From Succinivibrionaceae bacterium UBA3769 (lineage in GTDB: Bacteria > Pseudomonadota > Gammaproteobacteria > Enterobacterales > Succinivibrionaceae), in NCBI GenBank assembly GCA_002372325.1, contig DFFT01000018.1, positions 1-32,343 on the forward strand: a stretch of DNA of 32,343 nt, written 5' to 3'. The number at the start of each line of letters is the position of its first letter. Position 1 is the stretch's first letter. Under the pieces are notes generated by a model that was not told the DNA's origin, did no database searches, and worked only from the letters and a program-made list of their open reading frames with translations. The position numbers were made by a program, and so were the translations under genes. Shown here piece after piece: positions 23,149 to 31,992 of the stretch.

Positions 23149-24251
23149 TGGCCGGAAATACCTTTGGGGAGCTTTTCCGGGTTACCACCTGCGGCGAAAG
23201 CCATGGCTACGGTCTTATGGGCATTGTGGACGGCTGTCCTCCGGGACTCCCCCTGTCCGAGGCGGATATTCAGCCGGATCTGGATCGCCGGCGTCCCGGT
23301 TCCGGGAAATTCACCACCATGAGGCAGGAGCCGGACACCGTCAAAATTGTTTCCGGGGTGTTCGAGGGCAAAACCACCGGCACTCCGGTGGGACTCCTGA
23401 TTCTGAACGTGGATCAGCATTCCCGGGATTATGCGGATATCGCCCGTACCTTCAGACCCGGTCATGCGGACTATACCTACTGGCAGAAGTACGGGATCCG
23501 GGACTACCGCGGCGGCGGCCGATCCTCGGCCCGGGAAACCGCCATGCGGGTGGCTGCCGGCGCCATTGCCAGAAAATATCTGGCGGAAAAGGGTGTGGTT
23601 ATCACCGGCTATGTGCGGCAAATAGGTTCTGTGGCCTGTGAGCGGGTGGTGCCGGGAGATCGGGATCTTAACGAGTTTTTCCTGTGCGACAACGCCATGG
23701 CGGATAAGGCCCGGGAATACATGGACGGCATTCTGAAGGCCCGGGATTCCTGCGGCGCTCTCGTGGAGGTTACGGCCCGCAATGTTCCCCCGGGACTGGG
23801 GGAGCCGGTATTCGGCCGGCTGGACGCTGATATTGCCGCGGCCATGATGGGCATTAATGCCGTGAAGGCTGTGGAGATCGGAGACGGCTTTGCCGCAGTG
23901 TCCTCCCGGGGATCCGAATTCCGGGACGAGCTTACTCCCGCCGGCTTCCTTTCCAATCATGCCGGCGGCATTCTGGGGGGCATCAGCTCCGGTCAGGATA
24001 TTGTGGTCAGAATGGCCCTGAAGCCTACCTCCAGCATTATGGTGCCGGGAAAAACCATTGATATTGAAGGCAACTCCGCGGAGATAGTCACCAAGGGGCG
24101 GCACGACCCCTGCGTGGGGATCCGGGCGGTGCCGGTGGCCGAGGCCATGCTGGCTCTGGTGCTTATGGATCACTTTATGAGACACCGGGCCCAGAACGCC
24201 GAGGTTCGCTGTCCCACGCCGGCGATCCCGGGTTCTGCCGGGAACGGCTGA
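23148..24251 (+). CDS. aroC: Chorismate synthase
   Basis: AroC converts EPSP to chorismate, the last shikimate-pathway step, with reduced FMN. The 367-residue length is typical. Signatures seen are GNTFGELFRVTTCGESHG near the start, LDRRRPGSGKFTTMRQEPD, the FMN-site RPGHADYTYWQKYGIRDYRG with GGRSSARETAMRVAAGA, and GRHDPCVGIRAVPVAEAM near the end. The ATG is part of TGATG shared with prmB. Two hairpins follow the stop, the second with eight T residues. Confidence 0.97.
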   Translation: MAGNTFGELFRVTTCGESHGYGLMGIVDGCPPGLPLSEADIQPDLDRRRPGSGKFTTMRQEPDTVKIVSGVFEGKTTGTPVGLLILNVDQHSRDYADIARTFRPGHADYTYWQKYGIRDYRGGGRSSARETAMRVAAGAIARKYLAEKGVVITGYVRQIGSVACERVVPGDRDLNEFFLCDNAMADKAREYMDGILKARDSCGALVEVTARNVPPGLGEPVFGRLDADIAAAMMGINAVKAVEIGDGFAAVSSRGSEFRDELTPAGFLSNHAGGILGGISSGQDIVVRMALKPTSSIMVPGKTIDIEGNSAEIVTKGRHDPCVGIRAVPVAEAMLALVLMDHFMRHRAQNAEVRCPTPAIPGSAGNG

Positions 24252-24266
24252 TAACAGAGAGCCTGA

Positions 24267-24296
24267 GAGCGGGCGCACGCTGCTCTTTATTGTTTT
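24267..24296 (+). terminator. First hairpin after aroC
   Basis: GAGC (24267-24270) and GCTC (24281-24284), extended by an imperfect inner stem, are followed by TTTATTGTTTTTAG. Possible terminator, weaker than the next one. Confidence 0.4.
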
Positions 24297-24297
24297 T

Positions 24298-24334
24298 AGT
24301 CCGGGGGCTGGCCTTTGTCTTCGGACTTTTTTTT
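24298..24334 (+). terminator. Terminator or attenuator before the ankyrin gene
   Basis: AGTCCG (24298-24303) pairs perfectly with CGGACT (24322-24327) and ends in eight T residues. Only 20 nt separate it from the next start codon, which leaves no room for a new promoter downstream. The ankyrin gene must therefore be expressed by read-through or from a promoter whose transcript passes this hairpin. Confidence 0.6.
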
Positions 24335-24354
24335 CAGAATCGGAATCGTGTTAC

Positions 24355-25911
24355 ATGAGAAAACCTGACTTAACGGCCCTGAGCGCCATAGCGGCGGTTC
24401 TGCTGTTTTCCGGAGAACTGCGGGCGGAGGATGATAAGCCCTGGACTCCCGGGGAATTCGCGAGCTTTATCTGCGACTCCGACCGGAATTTTGGCTCCTC
24501 AGACGAAGAGCGCCTTATCGCCGGTCTTAAAGGCGGTCAAAAGATCCCCCGGGACTGTCCGCATGGAGAAGCCGGGTTTACCGCTCTCGTGAGAAGAAGC
24601 CGGAATCCCGCTCTCTTTCAGGCCGCCCTGGACTCCGGGGCGGATCCGGACTATGCGCTCCGGGGCGGTTATTCGGCCCGGATGGCCGCCTTCGGCACCA
24701 AAAAGCTGGATGCGGCAATGCCCTTCATCACCGCCGGAAAATGCGATCCCGGGCAGCAGGTTCCGGACGGGGACACCCTGCTTATAGAGACCATGTTCAA
24801 CGATGACAGGCAGGTGTTTCATGAGGTGATGAAGCGAGGCTGTTCCTCCGGCAATATTGATGCCCGGGGCCGGAAGGGGGAAAGCGCCCTGATGCTTCTG
24901 GCCATGAGAGTCTTTGCTCCGGATCACGATAAGAAGGCGGAGATCCTGAATCTTTTCAAAAAGTACGGCGCTGATTTTAACCAAATGTCCCGCCAGGGCC
25001 GGCCCCTGATTCAGGAGGCCTCTCTCGGGGGCAGCCGGACAGAGCTTAAATACGACGATGCCATTCTGGACGGAATTCTGGCCGGCGGGGCTGATATAGC
25101 GGCCCGGAACAGCAAGGGGGAATCCCTCCTTAATTTTCTGATGCATTACGATCTTTCGGAACGTTTTCTCAAAAAGCTTTTGGAGCTTAAACCCGATCTG
25201 AATGCCCGGGATGATCTGGGCAATACCCCCGCTCTCGCCGCTTACGAATACATTTCCGGCAGCAGGAGCCGGATCGGAGATCGGGATCATCTCGTGAAAA
25301 TTCTGGCGGAGGCCGGAGCGGATCTCAATGCCGTAAACAAAAGGGGCGTAAACATTCTGACTGCCGCCATTATGGCCGGAGCAGTCCGGGGCACGGCCAC
25401 CGGTCTCACCGAGTATTTTCTGGAAAAGGGGGTAAAGCTTCAGGAAAAGACTCCTGAGGGCGCCGGGCTGCTCTTCTATGCCGGCCCGGCCGGGCTCAAA
25501 TCCGGCGCGGTTAAGGCCCTGATAAATGCCGGGGCGGATGTCAATGAACAGGAGTCCGAGACCGGCATGACACCCCTGATGACGGCGGCTTTTGCCGGAA
25601 ACCGCGCCGCTCTGGAGGCTCTCACGGCAGCCGGAGCAAGGGTTGATGCCCGGGATCATGAGGGCCGCACCGCTCTTATGGCTCTCGCTCTCGCCGCTCC
25701 GGCCGCGGATACCATAACGGTTTTGCTCCGGGCCGGGGCCTCTCCCGGACTCCGGGATAAGAACGGCCTTACCGCCCGGGACTATCTCCGCCGGAGCGAG
25801 CTCTCTGAAAACGAGAAGAAAAAGCAGGAATTTACCCGGATAGACGAGCTTCTCCTGAAGGCCGAGGAGCAGGAAAACTCCGGCAAGGCGGAAAAGACCT
25901 CCGGGCAATAA
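24355..25911 (+). CDS. Exported ankyrin-repeat protein
   Basis: This 518-residue protein starts with a signal peptide (basic MRKPD, hydrophobic 8-20, cleavage near LRAED) and then consists of ankyrin repeats almost to the end. Clear ones are ILNLFKKYGADFNQMSRQG, ILDGILAGGADIAARNSKGE, LLELKPDLNARDDLGNTP, LVKILAEAGADLNAVNKRGV, VKALINAGADVNEQESETG, LEALTAAGARVDARDHEGRT and TVLLRAGASPGLRDKNGLT. About nine or ten repeats form a protein-binding solenoid, here in the periplasm. The C-terminus is charged and helical. Only 52 nt separate it from the giant gene on the same strand, so the two probably work together, for example as binding partner or protector. No specific function is recognised. The ribosome site is weak. 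Confidence 0.82.
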   Translation: MRKPDLTALSAIAAVLLFSGELRAEDDKPWTPGEFASFICDSDRNFGSSDEERLIAGLKGGQKIPRDCPHGEAGFTALVRRSRNPALFQAALDSGADPDYALRGGYSARMAAFGTKKLDAAMPFITAGKCDPGQQVPDGDTLLIETMFNDDRQVFHEVMKRGCSSGNIDARGRKGESALMLLAMRVFAPDHDKKAEILNLFKKYGADFNQMSRQGRPLIQEASLGGSRTELKYDDAILDGILAGGADIAARNSKGESLLNFLMHYDLSERFLKKLLELKPDLNARDDLGNTPALAAYEYISGSRSRIGDRDHLVKILAEAGADLNAVNKRGVNILTAAIMAGAVRGTATGLTEYFLEKGVKLQEKTPEGAGLLFYAGPAGLKSGAVKALINAGADVNEQESETGMTPLMTAAFAGNRAALEALTAAGARVDARDHEGRTALMALALAAPAADTITVLLRAGASPGLRDKNGLTARDYLRRSELSENEKKKQEFTRIDELLLKAEEQENSGKAEKTSGQ

Positions 25912-25963
25912 CTGCCGGGGACGCAAGCAGCAGCGGGCGGAAACAGCAAAGGAAGAAACATAA

Positions 25964-28900
25964 ATGCAGGAACAGAACATGACTTCGCTTAATCGTCTTT
26001 CGCTTCGGATCCGGGAGAGTCTCCGGAACCGGATCGGCGCCGGTCTCAGGAGCGCTTTTCGGAGATCCGGCCTTGTGCTTTCTCTTTGCCTCGCCGGGAT
26101 TTCCGGGCTTGCGGAGGCCGGCACGGTGACCGTGGATGCCCGGGGCCGGGATCAGGCCACCGCGGAAACCAATGCCCGGCTTAATGCCACCCGGGAGGTG
26201 ATGAACGCCATGGCCGGGCCGGAGTTTGTGAAGTCTCAGATGAAGCGCATTCGCGCGGAGATCATTGCCCGGCCGCAGGATTTTACCGGCAAGGTCAGCA
26301 TTCTGAAGCAGCAGAAAAGCGGCAACAACCTTCTCCTGCGGGCGGAGGTTACGGTGGACAGCGAACGGCTGGCCGAAGTTCTCCGGGCTATGGGAGCGGA
26401 GATTGCGGACAGCGGCGTTCAGCCCTCCCGGGAGCTGGGCTCATTCGGAGCCGGGGGAGAGCCCCCGGAAGGGAGTCCGGTTCAGGCAGCCTCGGGGCCG
26501 GAAGGGTTTTTCGGGAGCGGAACCAGGGCCTTTCCCGGCAGCGTTTCCGTTCCGGCCATTGACAATACGGATCCCGTAACCGAAATTCTGGTGCCGGGGT
26601 TTGAGCTTAACGCCGGCTCCTGGGCTCCCGCCGTCCGTTCTCCGGGGGAAAGGTTTACGGTTTTCATCCGAAAGCCCCAGTACACCGAGGTCTCCCGCAA
26701 AATCGCCGTGATCATCACGGCTGCGGGAACGCCCTTTGAGTACGAGGCATCCCTGAAGGCCGGCATGACCAATGAACCCTACTGCATGAAGGCCGATTAC
26801 GATTTTTATCAGATGCGGGCTCCGGTTCTCCCCGGATCTTACGAGATCCGGGTTTTCAGTACCAATGAGGGCAGGATCTTTCCCCTGGGACGGCTCGGAT
26901 ACAAGGTAACGGCAGCAGACAGCGTTACCTTCCGTCTGGATCGGGACACCTTTATTCCCGGAGAGGAGTTTTTTGTCACCATAAACGGCGTCCGGGCAGC
27001 TTCCGGCGGCCGCATTTATCTGGTGCCGGACACCCCGGAGGCCCTGAAGACGCGGTTCCGGGATGTGAAAAGCCTGGATCGCACCAAACCTGTGGACGAT
27101 CTCTCCGCTCCCCATACCGGCTCCTGGATCAAAGCTCCTAAGGAGGAGGGGGACTATCTTCTCGTATACTACCGGGATTGCCGGGATTGTTCCTATCATG
27201 AACACTACGGCTCCGCCATCCCCGGAGTCTCCTATATTAAAATCCGGGTTAAAGCACCCGGAGCGGCTCCGGCTCAGGATCGGCCCCGGATTCTGGTTCC
27301 GGAAAGGATCTATGCCGGTTCCGGGTTTAATTTCCTGGCGGACTGGCCGGGCCGGACTGATGCGCCCCGGGGAGAGCTCCGAATCAAAAAGAAGGGTCGC
27401 AAGGATCAGCACTGGGGGCAGCGGGTGACCTTTAATCCGGGGACGCAGAGCTATGCGGTAAACCCGATCTTCAGTCCCGGAGAATATATTGCCTCGGCAG
27501 AGAGCGAGGCCGGGGGCAAAAAGGTTACCTCTGAAATCGCCTTCCGGGTGGAGCCCTCCCTGCATTCCGCGGAAAAGGCCGTTATCACGCCGGAGCATGA
27601 CAGCATTGAACCGGATACGGGACTGGTGATTACCGGAACCAGCGTGGTGGAGGCCGAGGAATCCTCCTTTGTGATTCTGGTGCCCCGGGGCACTCCCGAA
27701 GAGGTCACCAGTATTCTTAAGAAGTACGGCGACAAAAGACAAAACGTGGGGCACCGGATCAAGTTTTCAGTATATTACAATACCGCAGACATGACTCCCG
27801 GCAATTATGAGGCCCGGCTTTACAGCGGCGCCGATCCTTACGGCCGGGTGCTGGCCAAAAGCCCGGTGCGGGTGCTTACCCCGGAGGAAATAGCCGCCAA
27901 TGAAGCCGGACTGCTTAAGGAGCTCGATAAGCCGGAGCCGGGGCTTACCGAGGAGGATTCCCTTAACAAAATGAAGGATCGCATTAACCGGGAGTTTTAT
28001 CTGCCGGGGAGCCGGAAGGCCGGGGGAAATACCGCCGGCATCTGGGAGGCTGATTACGGAAACGGCATGAAGGCCTGCGCCGCGCCGGGACTCGTGGCCG
28101 CCTCCTCCGGAGCGGAGGATCTCCGGCGGCTTTACGATGCTCTTTTCGGGGCCGGCTCCTATTCCGCGCCGGATGAGGGCTATTCCATAAGCTTCGTTCC
28201 CGGATCCTACGGCGGGATCTATGAGGGGATCTATGACGGGATCTTTGCCGCCCCGGGGGATTACCGTTTCATGAAGACCAAAACGACCCTGGCGGATTGC
28301 AGCAAGGCTCTTGATGAGCAAATAAACAAAATGTCCCGCCTGGATATCACTCTGGGGCGGGATGGCAACCTGAATTCCGCCATTATGGAGTTCGGCACGG
28401 CCATTTTTCAGAATTATCAGTTTGCCACGGATCTCGGCAAGGTCAGAGATGCCATTACCCTGGCTGCGGAGACCACCGGGAACACCCTGGCCGTCGTGGA
28501 TGCCATTAACGAGAAGGATATGGAGGGCCTGGCCAAAAACGCCATGAAGCTGGTGCTCAATACGGCGCTTAAGCTCTGCAACGACGGCAGCTGTCTGGAA
28601 AACATGATCCTGAAGGATCCGGAATCTCTCAAGGCCCGCCTGACCACGCTGCCCAAGGAGCAGTATGCCAAGATTGAAAAAAGTCTGCGTAACTGTCCGG
28701 AGGGCTCCATGGCCCGGCTCTTTGCCAGTGACATGATGAAGGTCAGAGAGCATATTGAGCTTCCCGATGCTGATTTCCTGAAGCTCTACGAAAGGGCTCA
28801 GAAAAACGAGGGCAAGACCCTGGCGTTTCTTGATGAGGTCAAGACCCTGCGGGATACCTATAAGAGAACCATGACGGAATACAAGGCGCTGGACAAGACC

Positions 28901-30238
28901 TTCAGCACGGCGGAGGATCTCGGCACGGAATTCGGCCGGGCCTGGGAGGGATCCGCAGAGATGGATATCTACGGCAATGCCGCCCTGACCCTGCTGTCTC
29001 TGGATCCGAATTTTGCCATGGCCGTGGCCACGGTCAAGCTGGGCTATCAGGCCTCCCTGGCTTCCCGGGATTTTGTTAACGACATTGCGGTAATGCGCAT
29101 GTACAAGTACTGGAAGACCTTCGGAGACGGAGAACGTCCCTCGGACATGGATTTCATGTGGAAGGAGGACGGCGGTCATACCCGCAGGGCTTTGGATCAG
29201 GCCAAGAAGACCATGAGCAAGACCCTGCGCAATGAAATGACGCAGATGGCTATGAACGGCCCTAATCGCAGGACGGCCAATGCCTTTGTCAGTTATGTCA
29301 GAAAGGGCGGGGACATGGACAATCCGGCCGTGGAGCTGAAGCCAGAGGACATTTCCGACGAGGAGGCCTTCAAATATCTCAGGCTGCAGTTCCGGGCGTG
29401 GGAGAAGACGGAAGAGCGGAACTCCGACTTCAAGTCCGAGCTCCGGGACTGGGCCCGGGACTTTCAGAATCTGGACACTCCGGAGTATCCGCGCTGCGAA
29501 AGCAACTTCCGCACCTGGCACTCCGGCAATGTCTATCAGAAGCGCTACTACAACAATGACGGATCCCGGCGGGGCGCCGCAGAGGTAACCAAGGAAGGGC
29601 TCTGGCGCTTCTTTTCCAACTGGGACGGCTGCGAGGCTGAGGTTGCCGCCTTCAAGGAGTATGCGGAAACCCGCGTCCGGCTGGAGGATGAACTGATCCA
29701 ATGGGGTTCCGGCACTGACAACAGCAGGTGCTCCCGGAAAACCATGAAGCAGAAGGCCAAGGAGCTCATGTGCCTCTATGTGGACGGCAGTGACGGGCCT
29801 GTGCGTTACAAGACCGAGGTGGCTTATATCGGGTGCGAGTGCGGCTGGGATAATTTTGATGCCGACGGCAAGCTTCATGCCGACTTCAAACGCGCGAAAA
29901 AAATGCGGGAACGGGAGATCGAGATCGTGTCCCGGGCTCTGGGGCATAATGACCTGATGTCCTGTCTCTGCAATTCCTCCGCCGGCCGGGAGAACTCCGG
30001 AGCGGCCATGGGAGTGGGGCTGATTTACCATGCCAAGCCGGGGAGCAAGAAATCGGAGTGCGGCGGCGTCGGGGGCTGCTGGGCCCATGGCTACGGCTGC
30101 TGGCACTATCCCATGCCCACGGACGGAAAATCTCTTGACAGCTGCGGTTACTATCGCTATGTCCGGGATTATAAGGCGGAAGCGGCGCTCCGCCGGAAGG
30201 GTATCAAAAAGGATCGGGAGTGCTACATGGGGCTTTAG
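25964..30238 (+). CDS. Giant exported protein with four Ig-like modules and a Cys-rich tail
   Basis: The 1424-residue protein has no family that I recognise. Layout: a long basic leader (1-34) and hydrophobic core (about 35-51, SGLVLSLCLAGISG) ending in LAEAG, an extended signal peptide; a small alpha/beta domain (53-140) with spaced Ala residues (QATAETNARLNATREVMNAM) recalling FlgT-N/LPP20-type periplasmic domains; then four beta modules ending in the same kind of strand: VLPGSYEIRVFS, KEEGDYLLVYY, FSPGEYIASAES and MTPGNYEARLYS (about 206-316, 320-430, 441-529, 540-639). The first two recall the GDY-type domains beside vWA proteins. A helical region spans about 790-1150, and a tail (about 1160-1424) holds 13 Cys, including ECGGVGGCWAHGYGCWHYP, suggesting disulfides or metal. 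The ribosome site AAGGAAG is good. It follows the ankyrin gene by 52 nt and ends in a strong terminator. Confidence 0.8.
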   Translation: MQEQNMTSLNRLSLRIRESLRNRIGAGLRSAFRRSGLVLSLCLAGISGLAEAGTVTVDARGRDQATAETNARLNATREVMNAMAGPEFVKSQMKRIRAEIIARPQDFTGKVSILKQQKSGNNLLLRAEVTVDSERLAEVLRAMGAEIADSGVQPSRELGSFGAGGEPPEGSPVQAASGPEGFFGSGTRAFPGSVSVPAIDNTDPVTEILVPGFELNAGSWAPAVRSPGERFTVFIRKPQYTEVSRKIAVIITAAGTPFEYEASLKAGMTNEPYCMKADYDFYQMRAPVLPGSYEIRVFSTNEGRIFPLGRLGYKVTAADSVTFRLDRDTFIPGEEFFVTINGVRAASGGRIYLVPDTPEALKTRFRDVKSLDRTKPVDDLSAPHTGSWIKAPKEEGDYLLVYYRDCRDCSYHEHYGSAIPGVSYIKIRVKAPGAAPAQDRPRILVPERIYAGSGFNFLADWPGRTDAPRGELRIKKKGRKDQHWGQRVTFNPGTQSYAVNPIFSPGEYIASAESEAGGKKVTSEIAFRVEPSLHSAEKAVITPEHDSIEPDTGLVITGTSVVEAEESSFVILVPRGTPEEVTSILKKYGDKRQNVGHRIKFSVYYNTADMTPGNYEARLYSGADPYGRVLAKSPVRVLTPEEIAANEAGLLKELDKPEPGLTEEDSLNKMKDRINREFYLPGSRKAGGNTAGIWEADYGNGMKACAAPGLVAASSGAEDLRRLYDALFGAGSYSAPDEGYSISFVPGSYGGIYEGIYDGIFAAPGDYRFMKTKTTLADCSKALDEQINKMSRLDITLGRDGNLNSAIMEFGTAIFQNYQFATDLGKVRDAITLAAETTGNTLAVVDAINEKDMEGLAKNAMKLVLNTALKLCNDGSCLENMILKDPESLKARLTTLPKEQYAKIEKSLRNCPEGSMARLFASDMMKVREHIELPDADFLKLYERAQKNEGKTLAFLDEVKTLRDTYKRTMTEYKALDKTFSTAEDLGTEFGRAWEGSAEMDIYGNAALTLLSLDPNFAMAVATVKLGYQASLASRDFVNDIAVMRMYKYWKTFGDGERPSDMDFMWKEDGGHTRRALDQAKKTMSKTLRNEMTQMAMNGPNRRTANAFVSYVRKGGDMDNPAVELKPEDISDEEAFKYLRLQFRAWEKTEERNSDFKSELRDWARDFQNLDTPEYPRCESNFRTWHSGNVYQKRYYNNDGSRRGAAEVTKEGLWRFFSNWDGCEAEVAAFKEYAETRVRLEDELIQWGSGTDNSRCSRKTMKQKAKELMCLYVDGSDGPVRYKTEVAYIGCECGWDNFDADGKLHADFKRAKKMREREIEIVSRALGHNDLMSCLCNSSAGRENSGAAMGVGLIYHAKPGSKKSECGGVGGCWAHGYGCWHYPMPTDGKSLDSCGYYRYVRDYKAEAALRRKGIKKDRECYMGL

Positions 30239-30258
30239 AAGGCGGCGATTTCAGAAGG

Positions 30259-30291
30259 GCTCCGGAGGTCAGGCTTCCGGGGCTTTTTTTT
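30259..30291 (+). terminator. Intrinsic terminator of the ankyrin/giant gene pair
   Basis: GCTCCGGAGG (30259-30268) pairs with CTTCCGGGGC (30274-30283) through ten positions including two G-U pairs, with a 5-nt loop and eight T residues after it. Confidence 0.9.
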
Positions 30292-30378
30292 GCGGCGGAG
30301 GGCAGTGAGCCGGCAAGGGCGGGAGAGATTTCCACCGCAGCATTAACCCCGCAAAGGAGAAAATAAAGCTCTCCTGTA

Positions 30379-30468
30379 TTTCTCATGACCATCCTCCGGA
30401 GATCTTCCTCATGGCCATTCTGTGCCGCTCTTTCTCATGATTATTCCGTGCCGGTCTTCCTAAAAGCC
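30379..30468. repeat. Degenerate 26-bp tandem repeat, about 3.5 copies
   Basis: Three full units of exactly 26 bp start at 30379, 30405 and 30431, and a partial unit starts at 30457. All full units share TT(T/C)CTCATG in the first nine bases and end in TC; units 2 and 3 also share the GTGCCG block. On the minus strand each full unit offers CATGAGRAA. Confidence 0.7.
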
Positions 30469-30532
30469 TCTTCCCCATAAAATTTCTTTCTGCGGCACGG
30501 CATCAGCAGGGGAGAAAATAACTGATATCAGG

Positions 30533-30610
30533 CTCATTTATCATGTCCCGGGAACTTTAAGGACAGCGGGAATAACCTGGAGGCTCCCGGGATTTTTTGT
30601 GATAAATGAG
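30533..30610. repeat. Nested inverted repeat
   Basis: CTCATTTATCA (30533-30543) and TGATAAATGAG (30600-30610) are perfect 11-bp arms. Inside them TCCCGGGAA (near 30546-30554) and CTCCCGGGA (near 30584-30592) form a second pair, so about 78 nt can fold into one long interrupted hairpin. Confidence 0.6.
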
Positions 30611-31307
30611 GCAGAGGACATAAAGTTTCTGAAAACCCTTTGGCCCGTGATTATTATTTGCGGGATTTTTTGATTGCAGGCGCAATTATTAAAATATCCG
30701 GGGCAAAGACAAAGATCAGGAAGACTCCGGAATTTTCAGTATTCTGCGGAATAAGGGGAGGGTAATAATAAAGGATCTGCGACAGCGGTAACCGGAAGGC
30801 CTGAGTCCTGAGGATGCCATGGCATTAAATTTTAGTAACGTCAGGATCGGGAATTGGTAATTGTTTGTGAGCTTCTCCGGGATTAAACCTGGCAAGACAA
30901 TTTTGCGCAGTAAAAATGATGCCGGAGCAATATTTCCGGGAATGCGAAAAGGGAGGGAAGGGGGGAAGGAATAGAATAATCTGCGGGGCGGAACGGGAGA
31001 GTCAGAAATAAAGTGGCAATAATGAAAGAAAACAGAAAATAGCGCAGAAAATAACGAAACAACCGGGAGAATAATTTAATGCTGCTCCCGGGGTTAAGAT
31101 TATTTGATAAAATATGATATTAAGACAGCAGTAATTTAGCATCCATTCTCAGGAATGGGATAAGTAATGGCAGGAGAGGGGAGACCTTTGTCATCGCAAA
31201 GCCTGATTCTGAAATATGGAATATCATAATGTTAATTCATGGCGGGCAAAGCGGGGATCCGCTCCTTGCCGGGAGCAATCCCCGGACTTCTTGGGGCAAA
31301 GCCGGCA

Positions 31308-31489
31308 ATTAATAATATTAATCTGTTCTAATCAGGTAATCCCGCAAAGTATTAATCATAACAACGCCTTAAATTCCGTAAAGATATTATTAATATGCTG
31401 ATAAAACCCTTACCTTATCGGATGCTTGGTGATTCTTGTGATCATGAATATTAATATTACGGGATCGTGAGTGATTAATACTGATTAAT
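31308..31489. repeat. Cluster of seven ATTAAT palindromes
   Basis: ATTAAT occurs at 31308, 31317, 31351, 31389, 31450, 31474 and 31484. The last two are direct repeats 10 bp apart within TGATTAATACTGATTAATGA. In DNA of this composition far fewer than one copy would be expected in 182 bp. Confidence 0.65.
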
Positions 31490-31970
31490 GATAAATCAGG
31501 GCGTAATTACAGCGAGAAGATAAATTTTTTAAATGCTGATTCTGGCCGGGAATTTCGTCTCCCTGATAACAGCTAAGCTCCGGAAGCGGAAAACGCTTAT
31601 TAGTTTTTTGCGGGGGATTGTTTTAGAGAAAAGGCACTTATATGCATTGATAATCATGGATAAGAATGAACGGGAGATTCCGGTTCAGGGCCGGCTCTCT
31701 GGATTATGATTTTTAATGCAGCGCGGAATATGTTTTTTAAGTTTTACGGCAGCCTTTAAGAATCATGATGCTTTAAGCAGTCGTACATGATATTTTTGCT
31801 TTATCGGGATGATGTTAAGCGTTTGCTGTTTACACTTGATTTGCTTCTGTTATTTTCTTTGCTTTATATCTTTGATCTTCAAAAGATCAGACGTATCCTT
31901 TTCGGCGGTCATAATTCCATCCGGGATGAAAGCAGACAGACGTTATTCATTTTCTTTATTCTTGATTTCT

Positions 31971-31992
31971 ATTTTTATTTTTATTTTTATTT
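31971..31992. repeat. ATTTTT microsatellite
   Basis: Three perfect ATTTTT hexamers and a partial fourth lie in a T-rich tract. Slippage is possible; no gene next to it is evident. Confidence 0.6.

Noticed and set aside
24499..26124. 541-codon minus-strand frame opposite the ankyrin gene
   Set aside because: The plus strand shows regular ankyrin repeats and a signal peptide; the minus frame has no ribosome site or known pattern.
27767..30106. 779-codon minus-strand frame opposite the giant gene
   Set aside because: The plus frame has a ribosome site, export signal and terminator; the minus frame reads as typical GC-rich antisense.
30379..30468. Tandem repeat considered as a CRISPR fragment
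   Set aside because: Units are contiguous with no spacers, diverged from each other, and no cas gene is in the window.
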